Position numbers and translations under genes: made by a program. The notes beneath the pieces were generated by a model. It ran no database searches. It was not told the DNA's origin and saw only the letters and a program-made list of their open reading frames with translations. Of a stretch of 23,809 nt of DNA, positions 12,782-21,061 are shown in pieces. Source of the stretch: a virus; the IMG/VR virus record IMGVR_UViG_3300021963_000650, positions 1 through 23,809 of that record; one strand, given 5' to 3'. Numbering within the stretch: the stretch's first letter is position 1; each line of letters begins with the position of its first letter.

Positions 12782-13981
12782 TCACCAGTTCCCGGTTGCG
12801 CCGGAGCGCTTGCGCCCGACTGGGTTTCCGTTTGCGTCGTACTCTTCGACGGGCCCGGCTTGCTCAAGGATGGATCGAATCATCTGTCCCTGTACCGGAG
12901 CCGGCAGCATCGGGTTCGGGAACTGCCGCACGCCGACCTCCACGTCGGTGCCGGTGATCGGCCCGGTCGGGTTCTGTACCATCGCGATACCGGCACCGCC
13001 CGTGGTCGACGGACCGATGAGGTCGGCGTTGGAAGACTCAACGATTGACTTACCGAGGTCTCCAACGATCGGGAGGTTGCTAATCATCCTCGCGGTTCCG
13101 CCCTGCAACACGCGACCGCCGCGGGTGCTGATCAGTTGCTCAATCTCCACCGGCGTCATCGTCTTGAGCTTCTCGACGCTCACGCCGGTGAGGTTCGACG
13201 CGTAGGTGTAGGCAGCGTCTCTGGTCATGTTCACGCCGGACTGCTGGCGGGCGTTGAGGGTCTCGCCCGTGCCGCCCTCTCCCTTCGGGGTGTAGGGCGC
13301 GCCGACCGCAGTCCCGGTCGACTGTCCCGGCGAGATCCACATATCCTGGACCATCCCGTTCGGTAGACGCACCTGCCGCAGCGTCGGCTGCGCTGCCTCT
13401 TTTGGTTGCCGCACCTCGCGCTGGATCACTTTGCGATCCTCTGGGTTGCGACGGTTTACCGCCACGAGCCCGACGCCGGGCACGTTTTGATAGACGTACT
13501 CTTCGGGCTTCATGCCCTCCTGTGCCGCGGTCGCGAGCGCCGGAGAGATCTGGCCAACGTCTAGGCCAGCGCGGGTGCCAGAGAGCATCGCCATCGCCTC
13601 TGCGGGGTCTCTGCGGTAACTCGCGGTGAGGCGAGACGCCGGGTCAAGGCCTGGCGCGGTCTCAATCTGTCCAAGCGATCGCCCGCCATAGACGCGGCCG
13701 ACGATACCCGGCAGCGCGGCCTCTGCGGCGGCTTGGCGCTCGCGCCCCCTCTGGGCCTCAAGCCTAGCGCCGGCCATCGCGGCCACGCGCTCAAGGTTTG
13801 CGGTTGGAGTCGTGCCCTGCGCCATCGCGTCAAAGATTGCGGTCGCCGCCTGCCTGCGGATGGCGCGACGCTCTTCTTCGGAGAGACCCTCAATGTTCTC
13901 GCCCAATAATCCACCAATGTTGCGCTCAAGGTTTTTCCCGATGCGCTGTGGAATTTTTCTCAGTGTATCAAGCAGTGCCAT
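12782..13981 (-). CDS. Putative internal virion protein, unknown
   Basis: 399 residues, not recognised. The N-terminal third is helical (IPQRIGKNLERNIGGLLGEN, LSEEERRAIRRQAATAIFDA), the middle carries beta-rich Gly/Pro segments (PGVGLVAVNRR, TLRQVRLPNGMVQDMWISP), and the C-terminus is low in complexity. A large soluble virion-associated protein is the best guess from position among the other internal proteins. ATG at 13981 has GGGAG seven bases upstream; a GTG at 13987 inside the previous stop is less likely. Confidence 0.55.
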   Translation of the reverse strand: MALLDTLRKIPQRIGKNLERNIGGLLGENIEGLSEEERRAIRRQAATAIFDAMAQGTTPTANLERVAAMAGARLEAQRGRERQAAAEAALPGIVGRVYGGRSLGQIETAPGLDPASRLTASYRRDPAEAMAMLSGTRAGLDVGQISPALATAAQEGMKPEEYVYQNVPGVGLVAVNRRNPEDRKVIQREVRQPKEAAQPTLRQVRLPNGMVQDMWISPGQSTGTAVGAPYTPKGEGGTGETLNARQQSGVNMTRDAAYTYASNLTGVSVEKLKTMTPVEIEQLISTRGGRVLQGGTARMISNLPIVGDLGKSIVESSNADLIGPSTTGGAGIAMVQNPTGPITGTDVEVGVRQFPNPMLPAPVQGQMIRSILEQAGPVEEYDANGNPVGRKRSGATGNW

Positions 13982-13983
13982 TG

Positions 13984-14256
13984 TCACTCTCCCAAGAGGC
14001 CGCCGCGTACCTTGCGACCGCCGTACATGCTGTATAGGCCACCGTAATATTTGTTCGGGTCATAAACCGGCGCGCCGCCCTTACCCTGGGCGGCCTTTCC
14101 GAGAAATGAGGAGAGATCTTCTTCGTCCTCTGTCGCGCCTGCCCCAGAGAGTTGCCCGAGGATGTCCATGATGCCGCCCTTCTTTTTTTTGCCCATCGCG
14201 CGCAGCAGCGGGTTTGTCTCGCCGCTGAAGATTGCTTGCCCGGTTGAGACTTGCAT
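13984..14256 (-). CDS. Hypothetical virion-module protein, Gly/Tyr-rich
   Basis: 90 residues, not recognised. It contains a lysine run (GKKKKGG), an acidic patch (TEDEEDLSS), and a Gly/Tyr-rich end (DPNKYYGGLYSMYGG), so much of it may be disordered. ATG at 14256 overlaps the stop of the S74 protein (TAATG), and its stop sits just before the next start. It may be a minor structural or assembly protein. Confidence 0.6.
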   Translation of the reverse strand: MQVSTGQAIFSGETNPLLRAMGKKKKGGIMDILGQLSGAGATEDEEDLSSFLGKAAQGKGGAPVYDPNKYYGGLYSMYGGRKVRGGLLGE

Positions 14257-16208
14257 TATTTCTTACCCCTGCGCTTCTTGCCTTCTACCTTGGCGTCGAG
14301 TTCTTTGACGGCCTCCGTCAAGAGCCCGACCACCTTCGGGAAGTCGACCATCATCTTGCCGTTGTCGGCGTATTCCACGGCCTCGGGCATCTCGCTCTCC
14401 ACGTCCTGCGCGGAGACGCTCATGCTCTTGCCCTCTGGCTCCTGGCCGTTCTCTTCCACGTCTCCCTTGTATTCGTCTTCCCACTCAAATTCGATCCCCT
14501 TCAGCCGGTTCACCTTGTCGAGCGGGTTCTTGATCTTGGAGACGTTCTTTTTCATGGTCTCGTCGGAGAACCCGGCGATCGTGCTCCCGATCTGTCCCGC
14601 CATCTGCCAGTAGCTCGGGCGGCTCGTCACGGTCCCGGTCTGGGTCACGTTATACGGGCTCGCCGCGATCGCGCCCTGCCGGATCGCGAGCTGCTGGAGC
14701 GGATAGTTCTGCTGGCGTGCGAACTCCTGGTACTGTCGGTCAAGGTACTGCTGCATCAAGTTCTGCTGCGCCGTTCCGAGGCCCGTCATCGCCGCCGCGG
14801 CGCCGTAGCGGTTCTGGAGCGCCTGACGACCAAAGTCGCCGAGTTGCGTCGCCGCGCCAAGCCGGAACTGCGCCGCCTGCTGGCCCGCGCCTTGGTTGGC
14901 GAGCGCCGCGCGCATGGCCTGCTCCGCGTTGAACTGCTCGGCGGTCATGCCCATCTCTTGCGCACGCTGCCGCGCCTGCTGGTTGGCGAGCGCGATCTGT
15001 TGGAGCTGCTGCGCGTTGAACTGCTGCTGGCCCTGCGTCATCTGCTGGCCCTGGAGACGCGCCGCTTGGTTCAAGCGAGCGGCCTCGAGCATCGCCTGCT
15101 GGTTCGCCTGCTCTGCCGTGAGGCCCAGCCGCGCGGCCTCTTGCTGGGCCTGTTGGTTAGCGAGCGCGACTCGCGCCTGTTGCTCTACATTAAACTGCTC
15201 GGCGGTGAGGCCGAGCTGCTGCGCCTGCTGCTGGGCGGCCTGATTCGCGAGCGCGGCGCGCATCTGCGCCTCCACATTCGCCTGCTCCGCCGTGAGCCCG
15301 AGCTGCTGGAGCCGGATGTCGCGCTCTTGGTTGCTGATCTGGCCCGCCTGCGCGAGCTGCATCACGTTTTGAGCCGCCTGCTGGTTTGCGAGCGCCGCCT
15401 GCTGCTGGCGCCCCACGTCCGCCTCGCGCATCGCCGCGGCCTCTTGGAAGCCACGCGCGCGCTGCTCGGCCACGAAGCGGTTGCGCTCACGCGCCGCCTC
15501 TCCCGCGGCGATCCCCTCCTCGATCGCGGCACGCGAGCCACCAAAGGCACGCGCCTGCGTGGCGCGGGCGGCGCGACCGGCGCGGGCCTGCTCCTCGGCG
15601 CGGGAGATGTCAGAGAGCCCCGCCTCGATCACGGCCTGCTGGTACGGGCTCTGGTAGCGAGCGAGGTCCTCGCCCAAGACAGAGGCGCCCTGCGCCATTG
15701 GGGCGGCGCCTGGTGCGCCTACGTCACGCGCCGCGAAGCGCGTACCGACCTGGCCCGCGCCAACCGCCGGGGCCGCGAACTGCGTCGCGACGCGGCCCGC
15801 CGTGGTCACGCCCGGCGCGAACTGCGTCGCGACCTGGCCCGCGCTCACCGTGTCGACCGCGGTCCCCGGCGTCACGGTGGCGGCCTGCGCCGTCGGCGCG
15901 CGAAACCGCTGCCGCGTCCCCGGCGCAAAGACGCGCTCTGGCTGGAACCCAAGGTCACGCTGCACCTGCCGCGAGGCCAGCTCCAGCTCTGGGACGAAGC
16001 CGCCCTCGCCGGCGATGGCGCGCGTCATCGCCTCGCCACGCATATAGTCCTGCGTGAAGGGCGCCGTGAGGAGCCCCTGGTAGGGCGTAAACGGCACCGA
16101 GGCCAGCTGGTTTGCCAACTCAATGTTTGCGAGGACGTTTTGATAGACCGCCGGGTCTATCTCCGTCTTCTGGGTCTCGGTCTTCTTGGACTTAAACAGG
16201 TTACTCAT
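14256..16208 (-). CDS. Coiled-coil virion protein with C-terminal S74 chaperone
   Basis: 650 residues. Residues 120-160 hold three short repeats (AGQVATQF, AGRVATQF, AGQVGTRF). QARAFGGSRAAIEEG (219-233) is a pattern I associate with podovirus internal virion proteins. Residues about 268-450 are Gln/Ala-rich with a 29-residue period: LTAEQ at 304-308, 333-337, 362-366 and 421-425. The C-terminal about 105 residues are an intramolecular chaperone (Peptidase S74): GFSDETMKKN with Ser548 and Lys553 spaced as in the catalytic dyad, then the conserved core to VKELDAKVEG. It likely trimerises, then cleaves off its chaperone. It may be a fibre or an internal rod; location in the virion is unknown. 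Confidence 0.8.
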   Translation of the reverse strand: MSNLFKSKKTETQKTEIDPAVYQNVLANIELANQLASVPFTPYQGLLTAPFTQDYMRGEAMTRAIAGEGGFVPELELASRQVQRDLGFQPERVFAPGTRQRFRAPTAQAATVTPGTAVDTVSAGQVATQFAPGVTTAGRVATQFAAPAVGAGQVGTRFAARDVGAPGAAPMAQGASVLGEDLARYQSPYQQAVIEAGLSDISRAEEQARAGRAARATQARAFGGSRAAIEEGIAAGEAARERNRFVAEQRARGFQEAAAMREADVGRQQQAALANQQAAQNVMQLAQAGQISNQERDIRLQQLGLTAEQANVEAQMRAALANQAAQQQAQQLGLTAEQFNVEQQARVALANQQAQQEAARLGLTAEQANQQAMLEAARLNQAARLQGQQMTQGQQQFNAQQLQQIALANQQARQRAQEMGMTAEQFNAEQAMRAALANQGAGQQAAQFRLGAATQLGDFGRQALQNRYGAAAAMTGLGTAQQNLMQQYLDRQYQEFARQQNYPLQQLAIRQGAIAASPYNVTQTGTVTSRPSYWQMAGQIGSTIAGFSDETMKKNVSKIKNPLDKVNRLKGIEFEWEDEYKGDVEENGQEPEGKSMSVSAQDVESEMPEAVEYADNGKMMVDFPKVVGLLTEAVKELDAKVEGKKRRGKK

Positions 16209-16576
16209 AGTCTTTTTTCCAGCACCACCGCGGTGCGTTTGTAGCCCTCAAGCGCCCTCTGCCATCCGGGGCGGCCAAAGATAATCAGCGCCTCGCAGCC
16301 GATGGACTTGGCCCAGGTCTCGATCACCGGCCTGATGACCGCGTCGATCTCTTCCAAGTCCCCGGCGCCGATGATGATCGTGAGCTGCTTCAGGCGCGGG
16401 AAAATGTCTATCGTCGTGATGACGCAGGAGTTGCTGGCGGTCCAAAACTGGTACTCGCCGCGGTTGATCCCCTGGACGATGTCGTCATAGTTCAGTTGCC
16501 CGTACCCTTCCGCCAGCGCACGCTCTATGAGCTCGCGGAAGGGTGCGACGTATTCTATGCCCTCAACGTCGCTCAT
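16205..16576 (-). CDS. GNAT-like small virion-module protein
   Basis: 123 residues. An N-terminal helical part (FRELIERALAEGYGQLNYDD) precedes a strand-rich segment (YQFWTASNSCVITTIDIFP, LKQLTIIIGAG), then a helix and strand with EALIIFGRPGW (95-105) and a final basic strand. The layout, including the GRPGW turn, resembles short GNAT-fold proteins in phage structural clusters, of which T7 gp13 is the best known by position. Acetyltransferase activity is not implied. It is linked on both sides by ATGA overlaps to the tail protein and the S74 protein. Confidence 0.55.
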   Translation of the reverse strand: MSDVEGIEYVAPFRELIERALAEGYGQLNYDDIVQGINRGEYQFWTASNSCVITTIDIFPRLKQLTIIIGAGDLEEIDAVIRPVIETWAKSIGCEALIIFGRPGWQRALEGYKRTAVVLEKRL

Positions 16577-18048
16577 CGCTCGCCGCCCGCGACCGCATCC
16601 AGCCGCATCGTCCCGACGCGCCAGTCGGTCAGGGTATCGCCCGTGATCTTCATCTCGATCTGGCGCCCAGAGAAGCGCACCGGCGTGTAGGGGCTGTCGA
16701 TCGTGTAGGTCTTGACGACCTCGCTCCCGAGGGGCGTGAAGCGCGTCTTGAACTGTACCCCCACCGACCCTTGGGTCTTCTCGTCGGCGATCAGTTGCCG
16801 CGCGACCATGATCTTGTCGCCGTTGCCAAACTCAATCGGCCCGGTCTGCGCGTAGGGCGTCGCGCCGTCGTAGGCCACGCCGACCTCGTGCTCGTAGACG
16901 TAGCCGTCTGCCGAGACCATGATCGGGTACGTGAAGACGCCGCGGTCGGTGCCCGCCGTGCGCGCCAGAGACCCGATGGTCCAGTGGTTCTCGCGGTAGT
17001 TATAGACCACGTAAGAGTCGTTCTCGGTGTTGGCGGCGCTCGGGTAGAACCACCAGACCTCGCCAAATTGATTATTCGCGACCGCGTAGACCTTGGATCG
17101 CTGCTGCTGCGAGAGGTTGCCGACCACGTAGTCTAGGACCTCGCACTTGAGGGGGCGCACGAAGCCGTCGTACATGAAGAAGCCCGCCGGGCCCCACCAG
17201 TACGCGACCGACTCCACCGCCGCCACGGCCTGCGCGCTCATCAAGCCGCAGCCGGTCGCGATCCGCTCAAAGCCATACACGTACGGTGGCCCCTGGTATT
17301 GAGCCGTGTGTACGTCCACGTCGGTGAAGATCAGGTTCACGCCGCGGAGGCGCTTGCCGGCGACGATCGACCCGACCGTCTCGAGCTCGATGTCTCCCGC
17401 CTGGTTGGTCACGGCGGGGGTCCACATGGTGTTGTCTTCTTGGTCGCTCCACTGCACCTTGCGGGCGTTGCCGCCGGCGCCGAGCGCGAACACAAACCGC
17501 TCCGCCGTCACGAGGACGGCCTTGTTGCTGGTCGGGGCGTTAGTGAGCGCCGCGGCCTTCACGCCGGTGTTGAGTTGCCATTCCAGGATCTTGCCGTCGG
17601 CGTTAGAGCAGGCGAGGAGATATTCGCCCCAGTTGTCCATGCTCCAGGTCGTCGCCGGGGTCGCGGTCCCGGTGTCTGGCCGCGGGGTGCCGTAGGCAAA
17701 GTAACCATACGCGCCGCCGCCGTAGCCAAGGTTGAGGGTCGCGTCCGCCTGCCCCGGCGTGAAGCCAGAGGTCGGGGTGATGTCGGTCAGGGTCCCCGAC
17801 TCGCTCATCGCGTAGAGCTTGCTGTGCGTCCCGAGCCCGATCCAGCGTACGTTGGCGTTGGTGCGCCACGCGATGAGGCCACGGCAGAGGCCGGTCATCT
17901 GGCTGCTCGAGCGCTTGCGCCACCCGCCCACGGGGCGCATGGTGGCCTCGTACCAGCGCACGAGGCTGGCGTCGCGCCAGCGGCCCTTGCTCTGGTAGTC
18001 GGTGCCGTTGCGATAGACGCCGGGCTGGATGTTGATCGGTAGCAGCAT
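16573..18048 (-). CDS. Tail nozzle / DNA-stabilisation protein (T7 gp12- or P22 gp10-like)
   Basis: 491 residues, almost entirely beta strand with repeated W/Y-rich blades (ARKVQWSDQEDNTMWTP, VAYWWGPAGFFMYDG, GEVWWFYPSA, NHWTIGSLART). The opening INIQPGVYRNGTDYQSKGRW is typical of podovirus tail proteins with a beta-propeller that close the tail tube or stabilise packaged DNA. It should sit at the tail tip below the adaptor. ATG at 18048 overlaps the preceding TAA (TAATG). The family call is fairly firm; whether it is closer to gp12 or gp10 cannot be judged by eye. Confidence 0.8.
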   Translation of the reverse strand: MLLPINIQPGVYRNGTDYQSKGRWRDASLVRWYEATMRPVGGWRKRSSSQMTGLCRGLIAWRTNANVRWIGLGTHSKLYAMSESGTLTDITPTSGFTPGQADATLNLGYGGGAYGYFAYGTPRPDTGTATPATTWSMDNWGEYLLACSNADGKILEWQLNTGVKAAALTNAPTSNKAVLVTAERFVFALGAGGNARKVQWSDQEDNTMWTPAVTNQAGDIELETVGSIVAGKRLRGVNLIFTDVDVHTAQYQGPPYVYGFERIATGCGLMSAQAVAAVESVAYWWGPAGFFMYDGFVRPLKCEVLDYVVGNLSQQQRSKVYAVANNQFGEVWWFYPSAANTENDSYVVYNYRENHWTIGSLARTAGTDRGVFTYPIMVSADGYVYEHEVGVAYDGATPYAQTGPIEFGNGDKIMVARQLIADEKTQGSVGVQFKTRFTPLGSEVVKTYTIDSPYTPVRFSGRQIEMKITGDTLTDWRVGTMRLDAVAGGER

Positions 18049-18269
18049 TATTTGTCGGCCTTGTTCTCAAGACGGTCAAAGATGAGCCGCAGCATGGACT
18101 TGATCTCGTCAATATCGCGCTGGTAGTGATTCTGGGTCACGTAGGTCAGGGGCATGTTCCTGACGTCCTCGTCCAGCTTCTCGATGGAGCGGGAGATGTT
18201 GTTAAGAATCCACCCGCCGAAGACGCCGGCGAGGCCGACCACGATATTGAAAAGGACCTGAATATCCAT
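18048..18269 (-). CDS. Small membrane/coiled-coil phage protein
   Basis: 73 residues. One N-terminal hydrophobic segment (about 5-24, VLFNIVVGLAGVFGGWILNN) precedes a charged helix with heptad character (ISRSIEKLDEDVRNMP, then YQRDIDEIKSMLRLIFDRLENK). This combination is common among small phage proteins encoded among tail genes; function unknown, with membrane or spanin-like roles possible. GAGG lies three bases before ATG at 18269. The stop overlaps the tail protein start. Confidence 0.65.
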   Translation of the reverse strand: MDIQVLFNIVVGLAGVFGGWILNNISRSIEKLDEDVRNMPLTYVTQNHYQRDIDEIKSMLRLIFDRLENKADK

Positions 18270-18275
18270 TTGCCT

Positions 18276-18581
18276 CTACCAGGGCAGGTCTTTTGCCACC
18301 GTCGGCGGGTTGACCTGCATATCCAGTTCCCGCGCCACGTTCGCCTCAACCTCATCCTTGTCCACGCCGTTTGCCCAGACCCAGCCGAGGACATCCGCTT
18401 CGGTGAGATCGGGATACGCGATGAAGTCGCCGCTTGGTGAGGCGAAGCCCATGCTGCCGTAGTTGCTGGCAGAGTGGTCGCCATCTACCGCCGTGCAGCG
18501 CCATGCCGCCGTCACCACAACGTCCGTGTGCGAGCCGTCTACCGGCTTCACGACCATGCTCTCAATTTTCCAGTTAGCCAT
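18276..18581 (-). CDS. Conserved small protein next to tail fibre
   Basis: 101 residues. NWKIESMVVKP, HTDVVVTAAWRCTAVDG, DLTEADVLGWVWANG and the ending AKDLPW follow the layout of a small family I recall beside phage tail-fibre genes (HTDVVV..V.WRC and EE.VLGWV). Its role is not known to me; tail-fibre assembly or head decoration are guesses. Ribosome site AAGGAG lies seven bases before ATG at 18581, inside the preceding 49-residue gene. Confidence 0.65.
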   Translation of the reverse strand: MANWKIESMVVKPVDGSHTDVVVTAAWRCTAVDGDHSASNYGSMGFASPSGDFIAYPDLTEADVLGWVWANGVDKDEVEANVARELDMQVNPPTVAKDLPW

Positions 18582-18723
18582 TGCTCTGCTCCTTCAACTG
18601 TGATTCGGATTGCTCTTTGATCTTAACGACCAAGGGCCACGCGCCGCTGCTTGTCGGGAGTTGCCCGAGGGTCTGAAGCACGGCATTAATTTCATCGACG
18701 GTGAGTTTGAGTGTGATGTCCAT
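18574..18723 (-). CDS. Small helical protein downstream of tail fibre (49 aa)
   Basis: ATG at 18723 to TAA at 18576-18574, starting in the tail fibre stop as TAATG with AAGGAA upstream. The product begins ITLKLTVDEINAVLQTLGQL and continues WPLVVKIKEQSESQLKEQ, a strand-helix-helix pattern. Very similar short proteins (beginning with hydrophobic LTL.E.N.VLQALG.LP) often follow S74 or fibre genes in phages. It may assist fibre assembly; there is no direct evidence. Confidence 0.6.
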   Translation of the reverse strand: MDITLKLTVDEINAVLQTLGQLPTSSGAWPLVVKIKEQSESQLKEQSNG

Positions 18724-21050
18724 TATTTTCCTTCCAATGACGCAACTTTGGCTTCCAACTCTTGGATCGCCTTGACCAGAATCGGGATGATGCTTTGATA
18801 CGCCACGTTAAGGTGGTTCGGCCCTTCCTGCACCACGCCCTCAAGGTACGCCTTGCCCGCCATCGCAGTCTGCAATTCCTGCGCGATGAAACCGGGCTGT
18901 ACGCTTTGATCCTTACTGTAATCCGGCTTGTATTGGAACGTCACCGGACGCATAGCCTTGACGACATCAAGACCCGAATCAAGCGATTGGATGTTGTCCT
19001 TCAGCCGTGCGTCAGAGCCGTTGACGTAAGCACCCGCACCCCATACGCCTGTGCCGTTGCATTGAAGATTGTATGCGCCGTTGTCGGTGTTTCCGCCGAC
19101 CAACACTTCACCGGTAGCGCTGACCCGCATTCTCTCGGTAACCGTTACGCCGTTTTTGTGCTGAAATGCTATAAAATCGCTGTCTGCGGTAAATATCTGC
19201 AAGCCGCTACTGTTTGGCGTTCCGATTCCGTAGTTTGTTGTATATGTGTAAAACGCTTTTGCAAGCGGAACAATAATGCTTCCTTCGCCCGGATCAGTCG
19301 TTGTTCCAACAGAAACGCTACCAGCAAAGTAGTTCCGCGCCGTCCCCGCTGCATAGAAGTTCCAGCGGTTTGAGCCAGAGGCGATGTTGCTGTAGAAGCC
19401 GTAGTTGTTGGTGGCTCCGGTGAGGCTATCTGCAACAGAAAATCCATATTGATTGGTTACGACTGACCCTGCACCCAAAGTTTGAGGGTCTGCTTCAAAA
19501 TGGATAAGATTGGTTAAAGTAAACGCTGTTGCTTGCGTTACTGGGCGAGACAAAAAACTACGATAACTAGCCGTTGTGCCGCTTGGAATTGTGCCGTCTA
19601 AACGTACAACTTGAGTCGCGTTGCTGGATGTTGGATATGTTCCAAGTAAATTAAGACGAGAATACGCCTGTGCCGTCCCGCCAATCCCGACGTTGCCGCT
19701 GGAGTCAATGCGCATGCGTTCGGCGGCGCTTGACCCAGTAGAGAACGTAAGAATGTTACTACCGTCAGCCGTAATACGAGCGACTTCTACGTTGTTAACC
19801 GTATAAAAGTCGTATACCTGTTGCCCTGTTGGAGCAACACGTTGAAATGCGGCGTAACCTCCAGTTGATCTGGATATAACAATGTTATTGCTAGATGACG
19901 AAACATCTAACTTTCCCGCAGGCGACCCAGTACCAATTCCCAGATTCCCCGACGTATCCAGCCGCATACGCTCTGTACCGGCAGCATTGCTGAACACTAA
20001 ATCCGGCGTTGCGCTGTCAGTTGCGCCAATGTAATACGTTTGACCTGCATTGCATCTGGCTTGGGTATATCCAACGGCAATAGAGTAAACTTCGCTATTC
20101 GCGCCAAAATTAGAGCGCCCACCACCAACATTAAATTTGCTTGCAGGCGACGTAGTACCAATCCCGACGTTGTTGGAGGTGTCAATCGTAACCGCCGCGC
20201 TTGCGCTCGTAAAAAACTGCAAACCGTTGTAGGCGTTGTTGTCGTTGTTAATGCCGGTAAAGGTCGCGTACCCAGTCGCACGCTGAATACGCACGCCTTC
20301 TTGCGCGGTAGTGCCGCCGCTTAACTGTGTGCCGCCACCCACAACTGTGAGTCGGCTTCCAGCAAGCCCGGTCGCCGTGCCAAGAAGCAGATTCCCCGAC
20401 GTGTCCAGCCGCATACGCTCGGCGCCGCTGGTATAGAAGGTCATCGGCGTATAAGAACCAGTTCCCGATAATTCGGAAAGAATTCTGCTATCCGATGAAC
20501 CTACTTGAAGTAACGTAAGAAACGATGTATTTGCAACATCTGATCCACCAAAAGCGCGAAATCCGCTAACTGTTGCGGTTCCATTAGGAATTGCGCTAAC
20601 TGTAGTATTGCCATTCGTCGTGCTGGTCTGAAACGCCAGCCGATTGCTTAACGTCGCGTTGCTAAAGTCGCCCGTGATGCGCTGGGCGGTGGACGAGAAG
20701 GTGAGGTTGCCGGAGAGGCTCGCGGCGGCTCCGCTGATCGTCCCGGTAAACGTCGGGGAGGCAGATAGCACGTTGTTTCCGGTGCCGGTGTTCGTGACGC
20801 TCACGACATTTTTGCTGGCGTCGAGCGCCAACGCGGTCGAGGCCGTCAGCGCAGACATGTTCTGCGTGCCGCCCACGGTGAGGGTCTTTCCGGTGCCGAC
20901 GTTTAGGCCCACCGAGGTGCCGCTACCGGCGCCCGCAAAGATCCCGTCGATGGTGTCGAGGTTGGTGTTGAGCTTCCCGCCCCAGGTATCGGCAGACGCG
21001 CCGACCTCCGGCTTCGTCAGGCCCAGGTTGGTGGTTGTCGTATCAGCCAT
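18723..21050 (-). CDS. Tail fibre with C-terminal S74 chaperone
   Basis: 775 residues, the likely receptor-binding fibre. The N-terminus NLGLTKPEVGASADTWGGKL (8-27) is the common virion-attachment segment of phage fibres. Beta-rich repeats built around ERMRxDTSGNxxxGT recur near 211, 360, 444 and 637, with a variant near 288. The C-terminal 99 residues are an S74 intramolecular chaperone: GSDARLKDN with Ser679 and Lys684, then PGFIAQELQ and the final ILVKAIQELEAKVASL. Self-cleavage after trimerisation is expected. The middle of the gene (about 19150-20640) is visibly poorer in G+C than the rest, suggesting exchanged receptor-binding modules. GAGG nine bases before ATG at 21050. Confidence 0.9.
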   Translation of the reverse strand: MADTTTTNLGLTKPEVGASADTWGGKLNTNLDTIDGIFAGAGSGTSVGLNVGTGKTLTVGGTQNMSALTASTALALDASKNVVSVTNTGTGNNVLSASPTFTGTISGAAASLSGNLTFSSTAQRITGDFSNATLSNRLAFQTSTTNGNTTVSAIPNGTATVSGFRAFGGSDVANTSFLTLLQVGSSDSRILSELSGTGSYTPMTFYTSGAERMRLDTSGNLLLGTATGLAGSRLTVVGGGTQLSGGTTAQEGVRIQRATGYATFTGINNDNNAYNGLQFFTSASAAVTIDTSNNVGIGTTSPASKFNVGGGRSNFGANSEVYSIAVGYTQARCNAGQTYYIGATDSATPDLVFSNAAGTERMRLDTSGNLGIGTGSPAGKLDVSSSSNNIVISRSTGGYAAFQRVAPTGQQVYDFYTVNNVEVARITADGSNILTFSTGSSAAERMRIDSSGNVGIGGTAQAYSRLNLLGTYPTSSNATQVVRLDGTIPSGTTASYRSFLSRPVTQATAFTLTNLIHFEADPQTLGAGSVVTNQYGFSVADSLTGATNNYGFYSNIASGSNRWNFYAAGTARNYFAGSVSVGTTTDPGEGSIIVPLAKAFYTYTTNYGIGTPNSSGLQIFTADSDFIAFQHKNGVTVTERMRVSATGEVLVGGNTDNGAYNLQCNGTGVWGAGAYVNGSDARLKDNIQSLDSGLDVVKAMRPVTFQYKPDYSKDQSVQPGFIAQELQTAMAGKAYLEGVVQEGPNHLNVAYQSIIPILVKAIQELEAKVASLEGK
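19941..20420. repeat. 33-base direct repeat inside the tail fibre gene
   Basis: 19941-19973 and 20388-20420 differ at one of 33 bases (GACGTATCC against GACGTGTCC), 447 bases apart and in frame. They encode the ERMRLDTSGNL repeat. Such near-identical blocks in an otherwise diverged gene could serve as crossover points for module loss or swap. A related, weaker copy lies near 19690-19720. Confidence 0.8.
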
Positions 21051-21061
21051 GTCTAGTTACC

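Noticed and set aside
14232-16244. 670-codon open frame on the plus strand
   Set aside because: It is the antisense of the coiled-coil S74 gene. The Ala/Gln-rich codons there give few stops on the other strand; the product is Arg/Leu-rich without motifs, while the minus frame has a recognisable C-terminal domain and coupled start and stop.
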